A stretch of DNA of 64,000 nt from Mastigias papua (taxonomy: Eukaryota; Cnidaria; Scyphozoa; Rhizostomeae; Mastigiidae), in the NCBI GenBank assembly GCA_964019165.1, contig OZ025270.1, forward strand, positions 2,736,538-2,800,537, in the 5' to 3' direction. Positions within the stretch are counted from its first letter, which is position 1, and every line of letters begins with the position of its first letter. This document shows, piece by piece, positions 53,346 through 64,000 of the stretch. The notes under the pieces are model-generated. The model saw nothing but the letters and a program-made list of their open reading frames with translations. It was not told the DNA's origin and made no database searches. A program made the position numbers and the translations under genes.

Positions 53346-53890
53346 AGTTTTATTTTGTCGTCTTATTTCTCCGATGCATAAAGTTTATTTTGTTGTATTC
53401 ATATCAAGTCTAGTTGATTTAATGAAATAAATGATCCCTATCGTTTTTAAACTGATGTTTCTATATACCTTCACAGTCAAATCTCTAACTTGTTTATTTA
53501 TGCTGTTTGTTGCCTTGTAAGCAATAGATTTTGTGGTTAGACCTTTACAATGATCGATGCCAATACGAAAACCATTTGTAAAAAAAGTTTAGTATTGGCA
53601 TAATAGTGAGCAATCTTGGGTCCACAGTTTCTTGAACCATAGGAAGCAAGATTCTCGTTTAGTTTGATCTTTCGACGGGTTCTGGGTAGAAGTGTGAAGA
53701 GCTGTAAGCTGTACATGTTCTTAATGTGTAGATTTTCTGGTGATTTCCATGGTGTGGACGGTGACTTCTAGACAGGGACGATACAAAATGTATTAGCATG
53801 GGCAACATGTAACAAAGCAAAATTAAAGACACAGCTACAAAAATCCATATGGGTGCACATAAATAACTATTACTAACAACTATTTAGGTT

Positions 53891-54757
53891 TCAGTACAAA
53901 GACCGCAACCAAAAAAAGAGACATTTCTTCGTCTTGATTTTATAACGACAAATCCAGTGGTACTATTGCGACTTTAAAATTAATCTACGACATATCCAAG
54001 AAATAAACGTTTCGACTCACACGAGAGTCATCATCAGTATTAAAAGGACCACTTTCCGTACCTTTTATGCTCCAATGTCATTTACAAATATACGTGTAGT
54101 AGCTGTAATGCTACTTACTATGGGAAAACCATACGGAATCTTGAGGTTCGTTGTTTGGAGCATTTGGGTAGAAATAGAAGCGGACAAAAGACAAACTCCT
54201 CTAATCCATCATCTATAGGGGAGCATATTGGTAAAACAGGTCATAATGCCACAATGGAAGACTTTAAGATCATTGCCAAATGTAACAATGCTTTCGACCT
54301 TCTTATTTACGAAAGCCTTCTTATTCAAAAGGATAGACCTAGCCTTAACTCCCAACAGTCTTCCATCCCCTTAGTTCTTTTCTAGCTGTTAGTTTCCTCT
54401 TATCTCTTCAGTGTTCTTTCCTCTGCTTTCTTGCTTTTAGGTACTTTTTTGTTTATTGTCTTTCTTATTCCCCTGATATTTATTCCTAGGTTGTTTACTT
54501 AATCGTACGTGACTTGATTCACGTTTATTGGTACACACTTCCGTCCAATTGATCCTCCCTTTGTACCCATTTCATATATAGATATATTTTCCTCATTCAT
54601 CCTTTTAATACTGATGATGACTCTCGTGTGAGTCGAAACGTTTATTTCTTGGATATGTCGTAGATTAATTTTAAAGTCGCAATAGTACCACTGGATTTGT
54701 CGTTATAAAATCAAGACGAAGCAATGTCTCTTTTTTTGGTTGCGGCCTTTGTACTGA
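53891..54757 (+). mobile_element. Penelope-like element fragment between inverted arms
   Basis: Arms 53891-54048 and 54600-54757 are inverted copies of about 158 bp (TCAGTACAAAG..GCAACCAAAAAAAGAG against CTTTTTTTGGTTGCGGCC..CTGA). Between them lies the C-terminal GIY-YIG part of a Penelope-like reverse transcriptase. Each arm carries a hammerhead-like core: CTGATGATGACTC..GAGTCGAAACG at 54611-54640 on the plus strand and 54037-54008 on the minus strand. The RT domain is missing, so the copy is truncated. Confidence 0.8.
54056..54385 (+). pseudogene. GIY-YIG endonuclease domain of a Penelope-like element
   Basis: The frame reads SNVIYKYTCSSCNATYYGKT, then EHLGRN, SSIGEHIGKTGHNA and LLIYESLLIQKDRPSLN, and stops at 54385. 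The YKYTC..C..YYGKT block with downstream H and E residues is the GIY-YIG endonuclease found at the C-terminus of Penelope-like reverse transcriptases. It nicks target DNA for insertion. The N-terminal RT part is absent. The left inverted arm ends just before it. Confidence 0.8.
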
Positions 54758-55410
54758 AGTTTATTTTAAAGCTGCGTTTTCCATCAACTAAATCAATAAC
54801 TATTTAGGTTAGTTGTATATTTACCACTTAAATCACTAAATTACTCCTTCATACCTATCACATATATCATATCTATCGACGACCATATAGGTCACATCTG
54901 TCTGATTTCCCACCAGAACTACATTTTCTAAATCTACTGATTAATTGTAAAGACCATTCCTCATCACACCCATCTCAGCTATTGAAACCATCTCTCATAT
55001 CTACCACCCAGTCCCACACCCTAAACCGAAATAGTAAATAAATTGAGCTTGTTTCGGCACCTTTGAAATGACGGGTGTCTCTCCACTGAAGAACAAATTC
55101 TGAAGAACAAAATTGCATAGTTATGCCTGTCCAGACTCGCTTGTTCCCATGTGCCTTCATTTGACTAACGTCAGAAGGGTTTGCAATTTCTTTTTTGGTT
55201 TGAAACCATCCCAAAATCTTAAGTACTCAAACGCGAACACCATTATGATCATTTACAGTTTTAGATTTTGTCAAGTTTCGCTTGGAAGCTGCCAGCCACC
55301 TTAACAAGAGATCATGACCCTGCATTATAACCTTGTCAAGAATTTTCCTTTTGACTGCCATTTGATAGTGTCCATACATAATCCCTAACTTTACATGTAA
55401 TTTCCCTAAC

Positions 55411-55424
55411 AGGAAGTGACGTAG
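55411..55424 (+). promoter_or_regulatory. Possible ETS/CRE-like promoter motif
   Basis: AGGAAGTGACGTAG lies about 120 bases upstream of the ATG at 55543. GGAAGTGACGT combines an ETS core with a CRE half-site, a common proximal promoter arrangement. This is inference from motif and position only. Confidence 0.3.
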
Positions 55425-55542
55425 TGATATCTGGTTGCATGGACAGTTGTCAGCCGTGTCCGTCAGTAGTACATGTCAACAAGAAAGTCTACACGTTAGG
55501 CCTCTATAGAAATTATTGAATTTCCAAGCGTGTGACGAGGCC

Positions 55543-58500
55543 ATGGAAGATAAGCCACTTGTTCAAGAGCAGCCAAAGAGTGTTTCTTCAGTTGAGTCCA
55601 TGGACTCTAAAGCAAAATCTGTGCTGCTGTTTGAAAACCTCGATCGATTTATAATCCAAAGATCTGTGGAGAGCGATGAAGGTAAATCTTTTACGCTACT
55701 GTACCGAGGTGATATGCTTTCTTGAACATTGAATGGTGTAGAAGGCAAGTGAAAGAGTGATGTTACTTTTGTTTTCATACAATGTTTAGAATATTACTAG
55801 TACGTAGAAAAAAGGAAAAGTCTGATTCGAGTTTGATACGTAGTCATAGATTTACTTGTGCAAACAATGGTTGCTTTAAATCTCTGCTGTAAATAAAAGG
55901 TAGCAAACATTAACAGTGGAAAGCGAAAAGTATTTCGTTCATTAGTGGCAGCTTTCATGCTACTTTAGGAAGAGTCAGTTATTTCTCATTTACTTGCTGC
56001 CAAGCTTGATGCTGGATTTTGCTTTGTAGGGAATTTTCAATGAATCGGGGGTCCTTCAATATTAAATTGCCTGGACGTTATGTCCTGTATACTTCGGATG
56101 TTTGCCCATATCTTACGATCTTGGTTTTAGTAGCAATATGAACTACATTGTTAAAGAATAATAGCTTGTTTTGCAAAGTTTCTATACCTTATGACATTTG
56201 AGGGGAGTGCAGGACAAATTTGCACAAATACCTGCACGGTTTGTCCAGCTCACCATCCAAACAATAGTAGAATTCAAACTGAAAGATGTTTTGGCGTTCT
56301 ATTATATGACGCTTATATGAAGCTTTTTGTGTAATTGTTGTCTGTAATCAGAGATACTGGAAGTGATGTAATGCACAGGGGTGCAGATTGCTAGGCATTT
56401 TGGAACATAGCACCAACAATTTTCTGTGAAAGTGTAGAAAGAGTAAACACGCCTGCTTGCCGTAAACTCAATATCATGGCAGATATGCGTTTAGTACATT
56501 AAGATAAGACCTTGCTGTGTGTCAAGCACCACAACAAGCCAAATTGTGTTCATGTACACACGAATATGGAATGGCGTTAATGGGCCAGTAAATGCATTGT
56601 TTATTTTTTGTTTGACATTCAGCATTGCAAACTGAATATAGAAATCATTGTATGACCAGTAAAACTGAACATGCCCATTTGCAGTTGTTACTGGTTAGAG
56701 GTCTTTTGATTTTTCATAAATTGTGCCACTCTTTAGATATGGGCAACATCAGGTATTTTGGCACTGTAATAAAGTTGATGATACTTAATAAAGTGTATAA
56801 CAACATCACGAAAATTAGGAGAAAATTAGTGACACTTTGCTTGAAGTTTGCTATGTTTCAAATTGGACCTATTGCCACTGTGCTGTAGGCACCCGATTAT
56901 TCTAAGTCAGATTGGCTTGTGTACCATACTCTAACTAATTTCTGGGTTTTAAATTTGCTTTTTAAATGGTATTGTCTCTCAAGCATGCTCAGATAGCCCA
57001 GAAATTACTTTATTATTTGTTAGCAATATATTGGCTGTCTTTGGGTATAGAGTTTATTAATCACCTAAGTGGTTTGTATTTGTACCTTTATAGTTGTGGT
57101 TACATTTTCCTAGAGGAAGTTTCTCTACCCCATTATACTACAGTTTGAAATAGTTAGAGGGTTATCAGATATGAGATGACACCACTGCTGTACGTGTCAT
57201 TTTTCTTAACCTTTAATTAAAAGCTGACCTTTCCCTTTGTAAATTGGTTGGCAGTATGGATGGGTCATTGATGTGTATGAATGTTGACAGTTGAAATGAA
57301 CAACTGCTCATGAGTTATCTTTGGTGTCATTATCAGATTGTGATGTACATATTTGATCTTTCCTCTTGCAAGTCTTGCAATTTTCCATTTACTATTTTAA
57401 ACCATGGTTAGCTTCTAAGTTATTATACTTTTGAGAGCAGTATTTACTTTTTGTATCCTCAAGAGCAGGGACAGTACCACCAAGTAAAAGATAGGGAAAG
57501 GACCTCACAATCAGTAAAATTGCTTGATAAAGACTAGCAGAATCACTGGCTAGCAAAAAGTGGAGTCTGAAGCCTCTCAGCCCCCCAGTGATACTGTGCT
57601 TGAAGAGTTGAAAGTTGATAACAAATTAAAGATTTAGGATTTAAAATGTTTCAGCATTGATCCTCCATTCAAATTACCACACACCATTGTTTTAGTGGCC
57701 TCCTCATAGTGAAACTCTGTACAGATATCTGTAGTAACTTACTTCAAAGTGGGTTCTTCCATTTTCTATTTGTGCAACTTGGGGCTGCTTTGCTCTTTGG
57801 AACTCAAGCTTTTTGTGTTTGTTCAGAATTCTTGTGCCCATGTTTTTATTTAACATCCAATTCATCTCTTACTTATATTCATGTTCCAAGCTGCTGGACA
57901 CGCTTTCATTTTTGCATTTTGTATGTTTGAAGTAAATTTGAAATTTTCTATCCAAGTATCTATAAGCATAGACTTCTAATATATGGAGTTTAACTATGGC
58001 TGTCAGGGACAGATTGAGGATGATATATCTGTGGCCTGGAAGGAAACTTCTGTGAGGCACACCATTTTTGTTGCTTATTGGCTCCCTGTATGAATAAGGA
58101 GCTCCCGTTTTACACGGTTAAGAAAAAACAAACTTTTTATGCATGTTAATAATAACAACTAAAATATCAGTCTTCTCAGATGCATTTCGTGTAATTACCT
58201 AGTATTTTTTGGCTGCATTGCCAAAGTAACATACCAGTTAATCGAGTGGAATAGTTATTTACCGAATAAAGGTAGATTATTGTGGACGCGTCACACCTCT
58301 ATCGAGGTGCTTGTCTTGTGAAGTTAGCGATCATGAATCCCCACCTCAGTCTGTCATCTGCAAGTCTAGCTAAATCTTCTAGCTTATGCATTCTCTCAAT
58401 GCTAACATTTAAGCTGTCAATGTATTTTAGTCGTTGTCTTCCTCTAGCTCAATTTTTATTTATTCGTCCAAGTAGGTAGTCCCTCTCCAATCCCCGTGCT

Positions 58501-61500
58501 CTTACAACATTACCAAGAAGCTATAGTTGCCTCTTTTCAAAATTCGCTATTAATTCTCTTCTTACTCCAGCTCTTCTCTATACTCATGAGTCATACCCCA
58601 CTCACCATTAAATCCGCCCTTAATTTCCATTTTTGTTTCTGATGTGCCAATTTGCTTTCAAAGCAGCTGCAAGTTAGAGTTATTTCGTATCTACGTTTTG
58701 CTGACATGCACACAATCCAAGAATTTTATTGTCTTGACTTTTTAATGGTAATTGAGACGCTTAAAGCTGCGAATATGCTGAAAGGTACCGTAGTTTCTTT
58801 ATGCTACCGGTAACTTTTCACCGCCTTCTTTAGTAATAAGCAAAAAATTAAATACCAGTTTTTAGCGCTCGATTCTGTTCTCTAGAGTGGTGCTAAAGCC
58901 ATGTTTGTTGCTAGAACCACGGGTGATGCTAGAACCGAAAACTAGATGTGCTGACAAATCCAGAATAGCTTCAGTGCTGACAAAATAATTACCGACAAAA
59001 TTTTGTACCACCTTTTTTTAAACCTAAACGCTCAAGTTGTACTTCATTGCAGAACTGACGTAGTAGCTCAAATGTGCTTGCATACCAAAAGATGCAGTTG
59101 CATTTAGGCAGCGGTGCCAACCGTAATTGATGAAGCAGAGAAGCACTAAACTCTGGGGACGAGGCTCCCAGAAAAAATTTTTAATTCACGCCCATTCAAT
59201 TTTAGGGAAACACCGGTTTTCAATATAATTACAACATAATTGGAATAACAAGGGATACAATAACATAACAAGGGCGAAAATTTACCACTTATAATGACCG
59301 TTCATTGCAGCTTGACCAGTGAGTTTCACGGAGAAAAAACTAGAAAATCAATGGGCATTTGACATCAACTATTGCTTTAGTTATGAATATGATCATGATG
59401 TCATGCCTTTTAAATCATTTGTATGGCAAAAAATTTTCATTTATGTACAAAATTACAATTTACCTTTGTCAAGGTACCAACTGCTGACAATTATTTGTAT
59501 TAGGCTGCCGACAGGGTGTCATCAGGAATTGTATTGGGAGGGGGGCAGCTGCCCCCATGATACCCCATAGCAAAATCCTTGTAGAACACTCTGGCCAATC
59601 TCATAGAGCATATATAGCAAATCCTTTCATATAAGACGGGCTGTTTTTCCTAAAGTATGAGCATTGTAAACAAGAACTTGTTTCAATTTGATTGTAAAGA
59701 ATAGATCCTTATTGCATGATACTAAAGTTGTCTTTGATATAAAGGGATAGTCCCACTCTCATTTCCAAACAATCCTATGTTTCTATGGTGCTACTGTAAT
59801 CTCGCTTTTTCACCTATTGCTTGTTTTTGCCTCTACTTGTTTGTCTACTGTTAACACAGTACTTTTTCCTACTATGGTGTCTACGGGCCTGTTTCGAATT
59901 CTATGGGTGTGTCGATTTAATTAAAGAAGCAATGATCTCTCTTTTGTCGTTGTTCTGGTCTTAAGCACTTTTATGAAACTGTGGTTTTCTTCTGAGACAT
60001 CAGTTGACGCTTAGTATCTTGAGAATCTCAAAGAGAAAGTAAATTCTTCATGAACAGCTCCAGTTGCGTATGTTCAGCACTTTATGCATTTTAAAAATAG
60101 GTAGCTTTACGGGCAGTGACAATTTTAGAAGTCTGCAGAAGCCAGCAGAATTCATAGAACCATTTTACCATAGGATAATACCCGGAATAAGTGCCTTTTA
60201 CATAGGAACCTTACTCAACCTGCCTGTCCCAGACCCCCATAAAAGGTAGGTTCTTAGATGTGGACATTTACTATATGCCAATGCTATTTTGTGTCTGTTC
60301 CAAATCTACTGTTTGTTGTCTACCCAACGACTGATTTATATTGGAAAATTCTGTCGACTCGTTGACAAAACCGCCTTTCCTTATGCCATCTATTTATTGG
60401 TAAGCGTTTTTGCTCGCACTGTACTATACCAAAGAGAAAAGAAACGCCAGTAGCAGTTAGGGGCATGGGTTAGACATACACGTATTTTTTTTATACTGTA
60501 AGAAAAAAGTTTATAAGAAAATGAGGCTCAATTGGCCAAAATCTTAAGAAAATCCTAAGAAAATCACACTGCTCAAGTTCAAGAAAATGCTGAGAGAATC
60601 ACAGTTCATCTTCTTTACAATCCAGAAATTGATATTGGCTCATTTTTGCAAACTCTCGTACAAAGATCGACACTTATGGTGGCCCAACAAATACAGAGTA
60701 GCCTGTTTCAACCATTTTATTCCTGCAAAAGTTAAGAAAATCTTAAGAAAACCTCAGCCTCAAATTCGTGATAAGTTAAGAAAATTGAGCCTCAGGAAAA
60801 AAATGTGTTTTTCTCATAAAAAAACGTGTATCTGATTTGCCAGCTTCAATGTAAAACGAATTCGTTGCCGAAGAATCATTCATCTGTCAGGACGTTTTTG
60901 GTGTTACCTATCTTAGCAAATTGCAATATTTGGTGTTTGTGTTGTGAATTGCCCCACAGCACTTCATTTTATCGTCTGAAAGGACATTCCTATCAATTTA
61001 CATCCGCAACGAAACAACACAAAAGGAATGATCCAGTAAAGGATTCTTCCTTAGTTCTCTGATTATCTTGTACAGATCTTTAAGTAAACAATCAGTCTTA
61101 AAAACTAATCTGTATTTTGTAGGACTTAACCCTGCCGCTGTCGTCAATTTTAGTGAGTTATGGAATACTCTATTCTCTATTTAAGAAATCGACCGTTGTT
61201 TGATGTACAGCTATTTGAGCTTCTTTACCTAAGCTTTTTTTAAATATTCCACTTGCTGAATACAACCAATGCACAGTTTTGTGGGAAAAGGATGCAACTG
61301 AAATAATTTTCGGTTAAGTTTGAACTGTGTTCGACATTATATATAGTAATATTTCTATAAGGAACTTATCAGGAAGGGCAGGGCTTCATGTTTCTTAGGT
61401 TTTTGAACATTCTAAGTTCAAAAATGTCTCATTATTTTTTCAATTTACCATAGTACCAGCTTACTCGTACTTAATTTTCTGATATATGGATGGGATTAAC

Positions 61501-62792
61501 AGACTTAGTCATATTGGTCGAATCTTCTAGTCTGGAGTGGTGACACTAGCCACCAAAAAGTGGAGGGGGGTGGACAGGGTTCAAGAGCCATGTAGATCTT
61601 TCCAAGCCATGCACTTTCGACCCAACCTCTTTCTTCATACGAAACCAGTGGCGGTTTTAGGGATCGCGGGGCCCGGGGCCGAAGTTATCTGCGGGGGCCT
61701 TGTTTGAAAGTGTCTGAGATATCTTTTCAATTTTTCTTAGACGCAGAGCCCCTTCTGGGTTACCAAAAGCGCGGGGCCTGGGGCCATGCCCCCCGGCCCC
61801 CCTAAAACCGCCACTGTACGAAACGCCTTGCTTCTGTTGGAAATCTTCTATTAGAAGACACTCCTGTCCTACGTACTATTCATATATCTGTTTTGCACGT
61901 TATTAGGACGGCGAGATCAGCATTATGTCTTTGTTGTCCTAAGAGTTTTTGAGTTGGAAGGTACATAGTTTTCCTTATCTGCAACCAGATAACTCCTAAA
62001 ACTATTAAGCTTATATGCGTGAACTGCATAAGGGCAAGTTTTTCGCACAAACACAGTGAACGAATCTGTTTAAGTTCGAATGCTTGGGAAAAATTAAGGG
62101 GATTATTCTTCCCATTATCTCCATTGCCCTGTCACTGCAGTAACCTGGACACAAGTGATAACCGATTTGTTCATCTGTGACCGCCATTTTGTTATTGGCG
62201 TGATTTGACTAGTTGCAATTATGAAGTTTCTCAGAGTGGGGGTGATGTAGCCATACAGTTTCTTAAATTTTTTATCGTATGTGCCTGTAGTTTCTTGTAA
62301 AAAGATAAGTTTAATTCCTTCCCTTCAAACATGAGTACACGACACGAGATTCATTAGGACTTATTATTGGTGAGTTAGAATTCATAAGGATGTGTCCTTG
62401 AATTTCAAATTTCATGCGAGGGCGTCGTATAAATGGCAATTGTTGGGAAAAATGACACTGTTGGCGTAAAAGTATGTATTGATACTGTCACCATCTGGAC
62501 AGAGGTAGCTAGAAGATCGACCGATGATACCTTGAAAACCCAATGCAAATAGACCAAAGATACACCTTCAAGCACACAGAAAATTGAATTGGATTTTTTG
62601 AACTGAATTACCTTTCAATAAGTTGTGATAGCGCTGAAACATTCTGTGTTGTTTTTGATTATTGTTTGCGTGATTGCATTAATATTGATATATATGACTT
62701 TATTCCTGCAGCTTGGCATGAACCAAATGCATATAGCATATGCATCAATGAGAAATCCCTGGGTGACCCTTTACTGAAAGCAAAGGAAGAAG
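55543..62792 (+). CDS. Unrecognised gene, first exons; continues beyond window
   Basis: Exon 1 is 55543-55681 (MEDKPLVQEQ .. SVLLFENLDRFIIQRSVESD), a plausible start preceded by an in-frame stop. It joins in phase to 60101-60245 (GSFTGSDNFRSLQKPAEFIE .. GISAFYIGTLLNLPVPDPHK). A third likely exon, 62712-62792, reads AWHEPNAYSICINEKSLGDP and ends at a GTATGT donor. Its phase does not fit directly onto exon 2, so an exon with length 2 modulo 3 is missing between 60246 and 62711, or one border is wrong. I do not recognise the family; no transmembrane segment or signal peptide is evident. The 4.4-kb first intron holds a LINE fragment. The gene would continue past 64000. Confidence 0.6.
58299..58452 (-). 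pseudogene. LINE reverse transcriptase C-terminal fragment
   Basis: The minus strand reads RGRQRLKYIDSLNVSIERM then LARLADDRLRWGFM and stops at 58301-58299. The RGRQR..W..L...A.DR..W pattern is the conserved C-terminal tail of endonuclease-RT retrotransposon proteins, as in 9013-9255. It is intronic. Confidence 0.75.
60477..60830 (+). mobile_element. A/T-rich foldback MITE, copy B
   Basis: It starts TACACGTATTTTTTT and ends AAAAAAACGTGTA, with subterminal GAGGCTCAA (left) and TTGAGCCTC (right). It is 354 bp and flanked by TA. It is nearly identical to the copy at 63659 (ATTGATATTGGCTCATT, ACTTATGGTGGCCCAACAAA). Confidence 0.85.
61646..61816. mobile_element. hAT-like MITE (171 bp), perfect 8-bp target duplication
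   Basis: The left end CAGTGGCGGTTTTAGGG is the inverse of the right end CCCTAAAACCGCCACTG (17 bp, one boundary base aside). It is flanked by TACGAAAC on both sides (61638-61645 and 61817-61824). The interior is GC-rich (GGGGCCCGGGGCC) in an AT-rich setting. Confidence 0.92.
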
Positions 62793-63290
62793 GTATGTAA
62801 TTTGTGTGTTGTGATTTTTTCAAGTTTTAGATAAAAACTTTTCCCTGAAACATGTAGATTGTCTCGCTGAGCAATCTACTACAAAGTCATTGGTGTATTT
62901 CGGATTGAAGTATATGTGGTTTGGGTTACATGGTGGGTGGCATAAAGGGGTCTTATCCTATAGTTTTCAGGTTTCACATAACTGTTAGACATGAATCCAC
63001 ATTTCCCTAAGGCCTTTGAAGATATTAATTTTCCCTACGTTGTAGCTTTTCCCAAACGATCCATCACTGCAATGAACATTTGAAAGCAATATAATGTTTT
63101 TATGAAATGTTGACTTGTGTTTGATATGAAGCAAATTGCACCAAACATCGCTGAACACAAGGTTGGGTTACTGAACATGGTGTGGTCAAACGATTCCAAT
63201 ATCTCGCCGATGATGGATTATCAGTGAATATGGGATGAAATATTGAATCGTTTGACCAGGGCTTAATGGAAATACACGTTGTTTTTATTT

Positions 63291-63612
63291 ATAGGAAAGT
63301 AGTGCTCGACTGCTGAAAAATTCGGAAAGTTCAGTTCTGGATTTCTGGGGCCTAAGAAAATCGATATCTCATGTACCTCTAAAATTACAATATTCACGCA
63401 AAACAATCATCGCTTTTACTTAATTTGTATAGATTCCTTTTATTGATCTATGTATTCGAGTGTTGTGTCTGTGTTGTGTCTGTTTGTGTAACACTGTAGT
63501 GTTACGCAAACTGGAACATTCTCGCTAAGAAAGTTTAAAGAAAGTTTTGGTACTGAAGTCATGATAATGCTAACAGAATCTCAGCACTGGGCTAAGAGGA
63601 CTTTCTCACAAA
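63291..63612 (+). repeat. Dispersed repeat, copy 2
   Basis: It aligns with 23632-24060 but lacks the TCTG expansion. It is followed 46 bases later by the foldback MITE copy at 63659. Confidence 0.7.
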
Positions 63613-63658
63613 CAAGGCGAGTAGCAGAACTCGAATATCGAAATAGTCGATCTTTATG

Positions 63659-64000
63659 TACACGTCTTTTTTTTATAAGAAAAAAGTTTATAAGAAAATG
63701 AGGCTCAAATGGCCAAAATCTTAAGAAAATCCTAAGAAAATCCCAAGGCTCAAGTTCAAGAAAATGCTGAGAGAATTACAGTTTATCTTCTTTACATGCC
63801 AGAAATTGATATTGGCTCATTATTGCAAACTCTCGTACAAAGATCGAGACTTATGGTGGCCCAACAAATACAGAGTAGCCTGTTTCAGCCATTTTATTCC
63901 TGCAAAAGTTAAGAAAATCTTAAGAAAATCTCAGCCTCAAATTCGTGAAAAGTTAAGAAAATTGAGCCTCAGGAACAAAAGTGTTTTTCTTATAAAAAAA
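63659..64000 (+). mobile_element. A/T-rich foldback MITE, copy C (cut by window end)
   Basis: It starts TACACGTCTTTTTTTTATAA and is collinear with copy B through GAGCCTCAGGAA. The terminal AAAAAAA is reached at the window edge, so the last few bases are missing. Confidence 0.85.

Larger units (their letters stand above)
53309..55542. other. Intergenic segment with Penelope-like insertion
   Basis: It holds the XRRA1 3' UTR, the Penelope-like fragment at 53891-54757 and otherwise no recognised feature. The two flanking genes point the same way. Confidence 0.5.

Overview
This is nuclear DNA from an intron-rich animal. The genes are split by GT..AG introns of roughly 0.1-5 kb, intergenic and intronic DNA is AT-rich, and many unrelated transposon relics are present. 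The host genes are recognisably metazoan (IWS1, XRRA1, a calmodulin-like CALML4 relative, an SLC16-type transporter). The transposons (a Penelope-like element with GIY-YIG endonuclease, an SGNH-plus-RT LINE, a Kolobok-like TTAA element, hAT-type MITEs) fit a marine invertebrate such as a cnidarian or sponge. That lineage guess is inference; the sequence alone does not fix it.

Layout. 1-984 (minus): three exons of a CALML4-like EF-hand gene that runs off the left edge. 985-1671: a short divergent intergenic segment. 1672-13968 (plus): a complete 16-exon IWS1 gene (682 codons), rebuilt here with every splice phase consistent. 13969-26028: about 12 kb of mostly noncoding DNA with retrotransposon 3' fragments, a candidate solo LTR, SINE and MITE copies, minisatellites and one orphan terminal exon (22178-22423). 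26029-30752 (plus): a complete four-exon SLC16/MCT-like transporter gene (461 codons). 30935-35420: a block of DNA transposons, namely two short hAT-like MITEs, a roughly 3-kb autonomous-looking element with a 612-aa transposase and TTAA flanks, and a TA-flanked MITE. 36546-53308 (plus): an XRRA1-like leucine-rich-repeat gene (about 848 codons, 14 exons) whose introns hold a nearly intact LINE, a 363-bp palindrome, three copies of one hAT-like MITE with 8-bp target duplications, a TA-flanked MITE and a LINE remnant. 53891-54757: a Penelope-like fragment between inverted arms that carry hammerhead-like cores. 55543-62792 (plus): the first exons of an unrecognised gene that appears to continue past the window, with more MITE and repeat copies in its introns.

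The host genes do not form a pathway. IWS1 acts in transcription elongation, the SLC16 protein in membrane transport, the CALML4-like protein probably in calcium-related or brush-border roles, and XRRA1 is poorly characterised. The clearest new observations are repeat biology: MITE families with readable target-site duplications, the TTAA element, the Penelope/hammerhead-like palindromes, and a LINE whose SGNH and endonuclease-RT parts share one frame separated by a single stop codon.
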